Notes under the pieces: model-generated | Told to the model about the DNA's origin: nothing | What the model saw: the letters and a program-made list of their open reading frames with translations, nothing else | Databases searched by the model: none | Program-made: the position numbers and the translations under genes | Assembly: GCF_014197035.1 (NCBI RefSeq) | Contig: NZ_JACIEU010000001.1 | Location: forward strand, 186,001-250,000 | Source of the DNA: Sphingobium scionense | GTDB taxonomy: Bacteria > Pseudomonadota > Alphaproteobacteria > Sphingomonadales > Sphingomonadaceae | DNA length: 64,000 bases | Direction of reading: 5' to 3' | In this document: in pieces, positions 49,262-64,000 of the stretch | Layout: every line of letters begins with the position of its first letter | Position numbering within the stretch: the stretch's first letter is position 1

Positions 49262-50893
49262 ATGAGCGACGGCATCTTCCTTGGTCTGGGCGCGCCCGAA
49301 AAGGACGGCGGCATCCCCCAGTATCTGAACCTGCGCCGGGCCAATCGCCATGGTCTGATCGCCGGCGCGACCGGCACCGGCAAGACTGTGACATTGCAGG
49401 GCATCGCCGAAAGCTTCTCGGCGCTCGGCGTCCCCGTGTTCGTGGCCGATGTGAAGGGTGACCTGTCGGGCATTGCCATGGCCGGATCGCCGACGGCCAA
49501 AAATGCCGACAAGCTGGTATCGCGCGCCAAGGAAATCGGCATCACTGATTACAGCTATGCCGACAATCCCGCGATCTTCTGGGATCTCTATGGCGAACAG
49601 GGTCACGCGATCCGCACCACGGTCAGCGAGATGGGACCGTTGCTGCTGGCCCGGCTGATGGGCCTCAACGACACGCAGGAAGGCGTGCTCAACATCGCCT
49701 TCAAATATGCCGACGAGGAAGGGCTGCTGCTGCTCGACCTGGGCGACCTCCAGGCCATGCTCGCCTATTGCGCGGAGCATGCCGACATGCTCTCGGCCCG
49801 CTTCGGCAATGTGACCAAGGCCAGCGTCGGCGCGATCCAGCGCCAATTGCTCCAGCTCGAAACCCAGGGCGGGGACCATTTCTTCGGCGAACCCGCGCTC
49901 GACATCCACGACTTCCTGAAGGTCAACGACAAGGGGCGTGGCTATGTGAATATCCTCGCCGCCGACAAGCTGATGCAGAGCCCCAAGCTCTATGCCACCT
50001 TCCTGCTCTGGCTACTGAGCGAATTGTTCGAGACTCTACCCGAGGTCGGCGACCCGGAAAAGCCGGTGCTGGTCTTCTTCTTCGACGAAGCCCATCTGCT
50101 GTTCGACGACGCGCCGGCCGCATTGCAGGACAAGATCGAGCAGGTCGTGCGCCTGATCCGCTCCAAGGGCGTCGGCGTCTATTTCGTGACGCAGAATCCG
50201 ATCGATATCCCTGAAGCCATCGCCGGCCAGCTCGGCAACCGGGTACAGCATGCGCTACGCGCCTTCACCCCCCGCGACCAGAAGGCGATCAAGGCAGCGG
50301 CGGATACCTTCCGCATCAACCCCGATCTCGACATCGAGACCGCGATCACCGAACTCAAGACCGGCGAAGCGTTGGTGTCGCTGTTGCAGGAGGATGGTGC
50401 ACCCGGTGTAGTCCAGCGCACATTGATCGCCCCGCCCCGATCGCGGCTTGGCCCGGTCGATGCCAAAGAGCGCGCGATCATCCAGTCGATTTCGCCCTGC
50501 GAGGGCAAATATGACACCGCGGTCGACCGCGAATCCGCCGAAGAAATTCTGGCCGCGCGCGGCGAGGCGGCCGCTGCCTCTGCCCAGGCCGCCAAGGCCA
50601 AGGCGGAAGCCGACAGGGCTGCCGCTGCCCAGGCCAAAGTCGAAGCCAAGCAGCGCGAACAGGAATTGAAGGAACAGGCCCGACGCGACGCTGCCGCCGC
50701 GCGCGAGGCCGCCAAGCCCAGCAGCCTGGACAAGGCCGTCCAGTCGGCGACCCGTTCAGCGGCGTCCTCGGTCGGACGTCAGGTCGCCAATGAACTGGGG
50801 CGCGCCGTGTTCGGTGGATCGAGCCGCAAGTCCTCGAACGGCGGCATCGCCGGCCAATTGGTGCGCGGCATATTGGGCAGCCTGTTCAAATAA
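49262..50893 (+). CDS. HerA-like ATPase, DUF853 family
   Basis: 543 residues. The Walker A sequence GATGTGKT is at 35-42 and a Walker [12 protein letters not shown] lies near 275. This is the DUF853 (YjgR) branch of HerA/FtsK-type ATPases, also marked by [17 protein letters not shown], and later [19 protein letters not shown] Lys/Ala-rich coiled coil spans about 430-490, followed by a Gly/Ser tail. The reaction and partners are not known for this family. GAGGAGCATAAGCCC precedes ATG. No HerA-NurA nuclease partner is nearby. Confidence 0.92.
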   Translation: MSDGIFLGLGAPEKDGGIPQYLNLRRANRHGLIAGATGTGKTVTLQGIAESFSALGVPVFVADVKGDLSGIAMAGSPTAKNADKLVSRAKEIGITDYSYADNPAIFWDLYGEQGHAIRTTVSEMGPLLLARLMGLNDTQEGVLNIAFKYADEEGLLLLDLGDLQAMLAYCAEHADMLSARFGNVTKASVGAIQRQLLQLETQGGDHFFGEPALDIHDFLKVNDKGRGYVNILAADKLMQSPKLYATFLLWLLSELFETLPEVGDPEKPVLVFFFDEAHLLFDDAPAALQDKIEQVVRLIRSKGVGVYFVTQNPIDIPEAIAGQLGNRVQHALRAFTPRDQKAIKAAADTFRINPDLDIETAITELKTGEALVSLLQEDGAPGVVQRTLIAPPRSRLGPVDAKERAIIQSISPCEGKYDTAVDRESAEEILAARGEAAAASAQAAKAKAEADRAAAAQAKVEAKQREQELKEQARRDAAAAREAAKPSSLDKAVQSATRSAASSVGRQVANELGRAVFGGSSRKSSNGGIAGQLVRGILGSLFK

Positions 50894-50903
50894 GGATGGA
50901 AAG

Positions 50904-50927
50904 GGGCCGGTCGATTATGTCCGGCCC
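50904..50927. terminator. GC-rich hairpin, possible terminator
   Basis: GGGCCGG / CCGGCCC with a 10-base loop, 11 bases after the HerA-like stop codon. There is no T-run, so it is a weak terminator candidate between that gene and the MFS transporter. Confidence 0.4.
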
Positions 50928-50964
50928 GTTGCTATCCGCCACGGGATAAGGCTAGAGCGCAGCC

Positions 50965-52269
50965 ATGTCTTCCTCTGCAGCCGCGCCCCATCCGCTCCAT
51001 TTCGGCAATTTTCGCGCCTATCTGGTCGGCCGTTTCTGCGCCACGCTGGCGCAATACAGCATGATGATCCTGCTGGCCTGGCAGGCCTATAATGTCGCGC
51101 GGGAGACGATGAGCACGGGCGAGGCATCGGCGCAGTTGGGCCTCATCGGCCTGGCGCAGTTCCTGCCGCTCTTCTTCCTGACGCCGGTGACCGGATGGGT
51201 GGCCGATCATTTCGACCGGCGGATCATCACCCGGCTGACGCTCGCGCTGCTGATGCTCGCCGCAGCCGTGCTGGCCTTTGCCACCTACGAGGGCTGGGTC
51301 AGCCTGCCGCTGATCTTCGGCATTGCGGTCATCGTCGGCATCGCCCGCGCCTTCAACGGCCCGGCCTATGGGGCATTGGCGCCCAATCTGGTGCCGCCCG
51401 CAGTGCTGCCGACCGCGATCGCACTGTCGTCGGTCGCCTGGCAGACGGGCGATATCCTCGGCAAGGCGGTGGGCGGCTATGCCTATGCGATCGAGCCCTG
51501 GGCCGCCTATGCGCTGTCGGCGACGCTGTTCGGGGTCGGCCTGATCTCGATGATGATGATCGGCCCGGTGCCCCAGCCGCCGCGCCAGCGGGGCCGCCAT
51601 CCGATCCGCCAGATGATCGACGGCGTCACTTATCTCAAGGGCAACCGGCTGGTGCTGGCGACCATCACGCTGGACCTGTTCGCGGTGCTTCTGGCCGGCG
51701 CGACCGCGCTGCTGCCCGTCTATGCCCGCGATATCCTGCATGTCGGGTCGACCGGCTATGGCCATCTGGCGATCGCGCCGGGGATCGGCGCAGCGCTGAC
51801 CGCGCTCTGGTTCTCCTTCCGGCCGATGAAGACGCAGGTCGGCCTCAAGATGCTGGCCGCGGTCATCCTGTTCGGCCTGGCCACGATCGCCTTTGGCTGC
51901 ACCGCCTTCCTGCCGCGCGACATCGCGGTGGAGGCCGGCATCGCCGCGCTGATCGTGCTGGGCGGCGCCGACATGGTGTCCGTGTTCGTGCGCCAGTCGC
52001 TGGTGCAGATTCACACGCCCGATGCGATGCGCGGCCGGGTCTCCAGCCTGTCGCAACTGACCATTTCCGCCTCCAACGAACTGGGTGAAGCGGAATCGGG
52101 CTTCCTTGCCGCGTTGGTTGGGCCTATCGCTGCGATCATCGGGGGTGGCGTCGGCGCCATTCTCATCACGATATTCTGGGCGCGGCTCTTTCCCGAACTG
52201 CGCCTTGCACGCACTTTCGACCCACCCGACTTAAGGGAGGCGGACCCCAGCCAGGAGAAGGCGATATGA
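50965..52269 (+). CDS. MFS transporter (EntS-like)
   Basis: 434 residues, with about 10-12 hydrophobic helices. The MFS loop after helix 2 reads [16 protein letters not shown]. The N-terminus ([20 protein letters not shown]) and end ([19 protein letters not shown]) fit the enterobactin-exporter-like MFS_3 group, which exports siderophores or drugs. Its stop overlaps the cysK ATG (ATGA), a surprising coupling that might mean export of a cysteine-pathway metabolite (inference only). Confidence 0.88.
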   Translation: MSSSAAAPHPLHFGNFRAYLVGRFCATLAQYSMMILLAWQAYNVARETMSTGEASAQLGLIGLAQFLPLFFLTPVTGWVADHFDRRIITRLTLALLMLAAAVLAFATYEGWVSLPLIFGIAVIVGIARAFNGPAYGALAPNLVPPAVLPTAIALSSVAWQTGDILGKAVGGYAYAIEPWAAYALSATLFGVGLISMMMIGPVPQPPRQRGRHPIRQMIDGVTYLKGNRLVLATITLDLFAVLLAGATALLPVYARDILHVGSTGYGHLAIAPGIGAALTALWFSFRPMKTQVGLKMLAAVILFGLATIAFGCTAFLPRDIAVEAGIAALIVLGGADMVSVFVRQSLVQIHTPDAMRGRVSSLSQLTISASNELGEAESGFLAALVGPIAAIIGGGVGAILITIFWARLFPELRLARTFDPPDLREADPSQEKAI

Positions 52270-53183
52270 AAGCTGCCACTATTCTCGAAACCATCGGCAA
52301 TACCCCCCATGTCCGGGTCAACCGGCTGTTCGGGGACGCTGAAGTGTGGATCAAGTCGGAACGGTCGAACCCCGGCGGATCGATCAAGGACCGCATCGCG
52401 CTAGCCATGATCGAGGCGGCCGAAGCATCGGGCGACCTGAAGCCGGGCGGCACGATCATCGAGCCGACATCGGGCAATACCGGCGTGGGCCTGGCCATGG
52501 TCGCGGCGGTGAAGGGCTACAAGCTGATCCTGGTCATGCCCGAAAGCATGTCGATCGAGCGCCGCCGGCTGATGCTGGCCTATGGCGCCAGTTTCGACCT
52601 GACCCCGCGCGAGAAGGGCATGAAGGGCGCGATCGAACGGGCGCTGGAACTGGTATCGCAGACCCCCGACAGCTGGATGCCGCAGCAGTTCGAAAATCCC
52701 GCCAATGTCGACGTGCATGTTCGCACCACGGCACAGGAAATCATCGCCGATTTCGCTGACGCGCCGATCGACGTGCTGATCAGCGGCGTGGGAACCGGCG
52801 GCCATATCACCGGCACCGCCGAAGTGCTGAAAAAGCAGTGGCCGAACCTGAAAGTCTATGCGGTCGAACCCACCCTGTCGCCGGTCATCAGCGGCGGCCA
52901 GCCCGGCCCGCACCCGATCCAGGGCATCGGCGCCGGCTTCATCCCGGCAAACCTGCACACCCAGATACTCGACGGCGTGATCCAGGTCGATCCGGCCGAT
53001 GCCAAGGATTATGCCCGCCGTGCCGCGAGCGAAGAAGGCATGCTCGTCGGCATCTCGTCGGGCGCCACCCTCGCCGCGATCGCGCAGAAGCTGAAGGAAC
53101 TGCCTGCCGGCAGCCGCGTTCTGGGCTTCAATTATGACACCGGCGAACGCTATCTTTCGGTGCCCGACTTCCTGCCCGAATAA
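52266..53183 (+). CDS. cysK: cysteine synthase A (O-acetylserine sulfhydrylase)
   Basis: 305 residues. PLP lysine Lys41 is in [16 protein letters not shown] binds the substrate carboxylate; [10 protein letters not shown] binds PLP phosphate; the end is [15 protein letters not shown]. It makes cysteine from O-acetylserine and sulfide. The start ATG overlaps the MFS stop. No other sulfur-assimilation genes are nearby. Confidence 0.95.
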   Translation: MKAATILETIGNTPHVRVNRLFGDAEVWIKSERSNPGGSIKDRIALAMIEAAEASGDLKPGGTIIEPTSGNTGVGLAMVAAVKGYKLILVMPESMSIERRRLMLAYGASFDLTPREKGMKGAIERALELVSQTPDSWMPQQFENPANVDVHVRTTAQEIIADFADAPIDVLISGVGTGGHITGTAEVLKKQWPNLKVYAVEPTLSPVISGGQPGPHPIQGIGAGFIPANLHTQILDGVIQVDPADAKDYARRAASEEGMLVGISSGATLAAIAQKLKELPAGSRVLGFNYDTGERYLSVPDFLPE

Positions 53184-53202
53184 GCGGATCAGAGCATAGG
53201 GC

Positions 53203-54588
53203 ATGATCGACGGCACTTCCCCCGTTCAGCCACATCGCGCGATGTGGCTGATATGGCTGCTGCTGTTCGTCGGTCTGCCCATGGCGGTGGCCGGCTGGGA
53301 AAGCCGGCCACGCGCTGGCGACGCGGCCATTCAACGTGACAGACTGACCACCCTTGCCGCCGCGCGGATGCGGCGTCCGGCTATTCCCCCGCCAGCCGTC
53401 GAGCCGGTCGAAGTCTTTGCGCTCGGCCCCGATCAGGCCCGTGACCTCAACGCCAAAATCCCTTTCTCGCGCGATCCCAATCCGTCGGCCCGGCCGTTCC
53501 TGTTCCGCGGGTCGGAGACCGACCTGGCCCGTGCCACCGACTGCCTGGCAGCGGCCCAGCTTTATGAGGCAGGCGACGATGCCATTGGCGAGCAGGCGGT
53601 GGCGCAGGTCGTGCTTAATCGGGTGCGGCACCCCGCCTTCCCCAAGACGGTCTGCGGTGTCGTATTCCAGGGGCAGGAACGCACCACAGGTTGCCAATTC
53701 ACCTTCTCGTGCGACGGTGCGCTGGCGCGCGCACCATCCGTCACCGCGTGGGAACGGGCAAGGGAGATTGCGCACGGGGCTCTCGCCGGCAAGGTGTTCA
53801 AGGCCGTCGGCTATGCCACCCACTATCACACCGACTGGGTCGTGCCCTATTGGAGCGGCAGCCTGGACAAGATCACCGCGGTCGGCACACACCTGTTCTT
53901 CCGCTGGCGCGGCTGGTGGGGCACGCCGCCCGCCTTCCGCCTGGGCGAAGCGGGCAGCGAGCCGCTGATCGCCCGCATCGCCCGCCTGTCCGCCGCGCAT
54001 CAGGGCCTGCCGGGCAGCGGCCTTCCGGGCATGCCGCCGGTGCTGGCGACCGAAGCCGCCGCCGCGCTGGCCGCCAGGCCGGAACGCGTCATCGGATCGG
54101 ACTCGCTGGGCAAGACGATCGGCGGCGTCCGGCTGATCGCGATCGCACCGGGCGGGCGCAGTTTCCTGGTCGAGCTGAATCGCAGCAGCCCGCCGGAGAG
54201 CTGGCCCGCGCTGGCCGAGACCTTCTGTGCCGGCCGGCCCGAATGCCGGATCATGGGCTGGCGCGGCGGCGCCGTCCCCACCGGCCTGCCGCTCAACGAC
54301 GCCCAGCTTGAGGCGATGAGCTTCGCCTATATCCATTATGTCGGCAACGGACTGCAGCGCGCGCTCTGGAATTGCAGCCAGTTCCCCCGCCCGACCAAAG
54401 CCGAATGCATGCGCCAGCGCGTACCGACTGTCACGCCAGCGCCGCCACCAGCCGCAGTCATCGCGCCCTCGCTGGATGGGGTGCGGCGCAAGGAGCGGTT
54501 CGAGACGGTCAAGATTGCCCCGACCCCGCCTGCCGCGCCACCGATCGTGACACCGAAGGTGACACCCGTCACGCCATCCGGCTCCTGA
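53203..54588 (+). CDS. cell-wall hydrolase, SleB (Hydrolase_2) family
   Basis: 461 residues. An N-terminal membrane anchor (MWLIWLLLFVGLPMAVAGW) is followed by a SleB-like domain (about 110-230: QLYEAGDDAIGEQAVAQVVL, NRVRHPAFPKTVCGVVFQG, TGCQFTFSCDG), and ATHYHTDWVVPYWSGSLDK. SleB-type enzymes cleave peptidoglycan. The C-terminal ~90 residues are Pro-rich and low in complexity. It follows cysK by 19 bases, so it may be co-transcribed with it. Confidence 0.88.
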   Translation: MIDGTSPVQPHRAMWLIWLLLFVGLPMAVAGWESRPRAGDAAIQRDRLTTLAAARMRRPAIPPPAVEPVEVFALGPDQARDLNAKIPFSRDPNPSARPFLFRGSETDLARATDCLAAAQLYEAGDDAIGEQAVAQVVLNRVRHPAFPKTVCGVVFQGQERTTGCQFTFSCDGALARAPSVTAWERAREIAHGALAGKVFKAVGYATHYHTDWVVPYWSGSLDKITAVGTHLFFRWRGWWGTPPAFRLGEAGSEPLIARIARLSAAHQGLPGSGLPGMPPVLATEAAAALAARPERVIGSDSLGKTIGGVRLIAIAPGGRSFLVELNRSSPPESWPALAETFCAGRPECRIMGWRGGAVPTGLPLNDAQLEAMSFAYIHYVGNGLQRALWNCSQFPRPTKAECMRQRVPTVTPAPPPAAVIAPSLDGVRRKERFETVKIAPTPPAAPPIVTPKVTPVTPSGS

Positions 54589-54660
54589 CGCAGACGACGC
54601 TGGCGGATTTCGCGCGCGATTACGTTATGGTATAAAATCACGACATTCTTCGGGGGCAAG

Positions 54661-56004
54661 ATGGTTACGCGACGGGGCTTTATCGGACGGGCGGGCGGCG
54701 CGCTGGGTGTCACTTTCGGTGTCGGCCTGGCGGCGGACGGCGCGGCTGCGGCCACGGCCGGGCCGTCGGATGACTGGCCCGACGAGGCGCCCTTCCGCTT
54801 CTCGGGCGACATGGTCGATTTCGAGGGTGCCCAGCGTGCGTTGCTGCCGCTCTATGATGTCAAACGGAATTTCGCGACCTTCGACGCAGCCTATTATGGC
54901 GCGATGACCCGGCCGGTGGCGGCGAGCTATCGCGCCTATTCGCAATGGGTGAACCGCAACAATTCGCTGTTCCTGCGCAATGCCGCGCCCGGCCATCCGC
55001 GCGACGCCGAACTGGACCGATCGCGCGCGGCGGTGGCCAAACTGCTCGGCGCGCAGACCGAGGAGATTGCGCTGTCGGGTGGCGGCACCGAGGCGCTTTA
55101 TGCGCTGATCGCCAATTATGCCCTGCTCAAGGCCGGCGATGCAGTGATCTATGCCGATGTCGATTATGACGAGATGCAATATGCCTGCGACTATCTGGAG
55201 CAAAGCCGCGGCGCCCGGATCGTCCGCTTCAGCCTGCCCGAGCCGCACACCGAAGCGAATATCCTGGCAGCCTATGACAGGATATTGAAGGACACGCCGC
55301 GCGCGAAGCTGCTGCTGCTCACCCATTTGTCCAACCGCAACGGGCTGGTGCCGCCGGTCAAGGCGATCGTCGCCATGGCCAAGACGCGGGGCGTCGACGT
55401 GATCCTGGACAGTGCCCAGGCGGTCGGCCACCTGCCCTTCACCGTGGACGACATCGGCGCCGACTTCATCGGTTTCTCGCTGCACAAATGGCTCGCCGCG
55501 CCGCTCGGCACCGGCGGCATCTATATTCGAAAGGCGCGCCTGCAGGATATTGCCCCCTGGCTTGGCAACCGCATCCATGGACCGGAGGATATTCGCGCCC
55601 GCATCCCGACCGGCACGGTCGATTTTGCAGCGCGCCTGAGCATTCCCCGCGCGATCGACGTGCAGGATGCGATCGGACTGGAGGCGAAATATCGCCATCT
55701 CGTCCGGCTGCGCGACTATTGGGTCGACCGGGTGCGCGACGTTCCGGGGCTGGAGATATTGCTACCGCAGGAGCCAGGCCGCTTTGGCGCGGTCACCGGC
55801 TTCCGTCTGCCCGGCATGAAGGGGCCGGACGGCGCCAAGCAGGCGGCCAAGCTGTTCCTCGACAAATACAGGTTGCTGGTGGTCGCCAAAGCCGGGCTGG
55901 CATCCGGGCCTGTTCTGCGCGTGACCCCAGCCCTGTTCAACAGCAGTGCCGAACTCGACCGGCTGGTCGCGGCGATCCGGGCGGAACGCGGCTTGTTTGC
56001 CTGA
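54661..56004 (+). CDS. Tat-exported class V aminotransferase-fold PLP enzyme
   Basis: 447 residues. The N-terminus VTRRGFIGRAGGALGVTFG is a twin-arginine signal. The catalytic part follows the class V (IscS/isopenicillin-N-epimerase) fold: LSGGGTEALYALIANYALL, then DSAQAVGHLPF (Asp250 to Gln253) and the Schiff-base Lys276 in FSLHKWLAAPLGTGG. PLP enzymes of this fold are normally cytoplasmic; PvdN of pyoverdine maturation is a known exported case. A TATAAA lies about 20 bases before the CGGGGGC ribosome site. It lies directly upstream of rpoB. Substrate unknown. Confidence 0.87.
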   Translation: MVTRRGFIGRAGGALGVTFGVGLAADGAAAATAGPSDDWPDEAPFRFSGDMVDFEGAQRALLPLYDVKRNFATFDAAYYGAMTRPVAASYRAYSQWVNRNNSLFLRNAAPGHPRDAELDRSRAAVAKLLGAQTEEIALSGGGTEALYALIANYALLKAGDAVIYADVDYDEMQYACDYLEQSRGARIVRFSLPEPHTEANILAAYDRILKDTPRAKLLLLTHLSNRNGLVPPVKAIVAMAKTRGVDVILDSAQAVGHLPFTVDDIGADFIGFSLHKWLAAPLGTGGIYIRKARLQDIAPWLGNRIHGPEDIRARIPTGTVDFAARLSIPRAIDVQDAIGLEAKYRHLVRLRDYWVDRVRDVPGLEILLPQEPGRFGAVTGFRLPGMKGPDGAKQAAKLFLDKYRLLVVAKAGLASGPVLRVTPALFNSSAELDRLVAAIRAERGLFA

Positions 56005-56307
56005 CCCCCTTCACAAACCACGCCCATTTTCCTATATGGGTCATTCGAAATCGGCCTTGACCCATCCTCCCTGGATGGCATGGGCCGTCCCCCTTTTCGC
56101 TCGGGGACCGGTTCGTATGGCGCACGAAACCGGCGGAATTGGGCGTTTTTGGTGGGTAACAAGACGCTGGCAGTGCGGATCGGACAGTCCCGGCCCGCAC
56201 TTTTTTGCGTGGAATATGGGGTGCGAATCACCCCCGATTCTGCCGCATCTCGACTGAATTTTCGCTGCAATGCGAAAAAACGCGACGAACAGACAGGCAG
56301 GAACCGC
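56005..56307 (+). promoter_or_regulatory. 303-base upstream region of rpoB
   Basis: No gene. It contains a small hairpin right after the aminotransferase (CCCAT/ATGGG near 56027-56040), an imperfect hairpin CCGGTTCGT / ACGAAACCGG (about 56110-56137), and a terminator-like structure at 56173-56206. The rpoB promoter must lie here or upstream, but no single sigma-70 match stands out. rplJ and rplL, the usual upstream neighbours, are absent. Confidence 0.45.
56173..56206 (+). terminator. terminator-like hairpin with T6 tract upstream of rpoB
   Basis: GTGCGG (56173-56178) pairs with CCGCAC (56195-56200), enclosing GGACAGTCC, and is followed at once by six T. It lies 102 bases before the rpoB ATG. 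It may end the aminotransferase transcript or act as an attenuator of rpoB, depending on where the promoter is. Confidence 0.5.
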
Positions 56308-60465
<4,158 letters not shown>

Positions 60466-60473
60466 GGGTTCGC

Positions 60474-60534
60474 GGGCGCTGTTTCGGCAGCGCCCCTCCC
60501 CTGCCTTCGCCCGAGAATTACACCCTCTAGAGGG
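60474..60534 (+). promoter_or_regulatory. rpoB-rpoC intergenic hairpin and palindrome over the rpoC ribosome site
   Basis: GGGCGCTG / CAGCGCCC (60474-60495, loop TTTCGG) is a strong hairpin without a T-run, so it is probably an mRNA processing or pausing structure rather than a terminator. CCCTCTAGAGGG (60523-60534) is a perfect 12-base palindrome that includes the AGAGGG ribosome site of rpoC, about ten bases before the ATG. Confidence 0.45.
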
Positions 60535-60543
60535 ACTTGAGAT

Positions 60544-64000
<3,457 letters not shown>

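Overview
The window is high-GC, tightly packed alphaproteobacterial chromosome. It most likely comes from a sphingomonad (Sphingobium/Sphingomonas group). The evidence is a large single-chain NAD-glutamate dehydrogenase preceded by a PAS_5-type protein, a PepSY/DUF2271/DUF4198/ApbE block, several acyl-CoA dehydrogenase and Rieske genes, and a dispersed GC-rich palindromic repeat of a kind common in this group. Genus and species cannot be fixed from the sequence alone.

Layout. (a) 1-4768 is an accessory island: an IS630-type transposase remnant, a 30-residue membrane miniprotein, and a three-gene overlapping operon (Xre/ParS-type antitoxin, RES toxin, DEDDh exonuclease). It also carries a P4-type tyrosine integrase that abuts the 3' end of a tRNA-Thr(CGU) gene at 4769-4844, the probable attachment site. 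The other end of the island is outside the window. (b) 5049-12509 holds the PAS protein, the 1557-residue NAD-glutamate dehydrogenase, and an MlaA-type lipid-asymmetry protein facing it across a shared terminator. (c) 12750-19400 is an iron/flavin electron-transfer block: a PepSY membrane protein, a DUF2271 protein carrying a flavinylation motif, a DUF4198 protein, the FMN transferase ApbE, and a PepSY-flavodoxin-reductase fusion. Fur-like boxes precede both ends.

(d) 19505-36250 is a catabolic block with five acyl-CoA dehydrogenase genes (two large/small pairs plus one single), a Rieske ferredoxin and two Rieske oxygenase alpha subunits. It also has a CaiB-type CoA transferase, a CitE-type lyase, a family I CoA transferase, an enoyl-CoA hydratase, an EthD protein, an LLM flavin oxidoreductase and a secreted hydrolase-like protein. 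Together they look like oxidation and CoA-dependent chain or ring breakdown of an unidentified hydrophobic or cyclic compound. (e) 36589-38182 holds tonB and piuC under a clear Fur-like box. (f) 38260-43052 is a minus-strand run: CoA-binding protein, orphan molybdopterin hydroxylase subunit, hemH, phaB, RHH protein.

(g) 43216-54588 is housekeeping and envelope quality control: a secreted protein, a GNAT, ApbC/Mrp, HflK-HflC, a DegP-type protease with a candidate EcfG promoter, a HerA-like ATPase, an MFS transporter overlapping cysK, and a SleB-type wall hydrolase. (h) 54661-64000 holds a Tat-exported class V aminotransferase, then rpoB and rpoC; rpoC runs off the window. No rRNA genes and no CRISPR arrays were seen.
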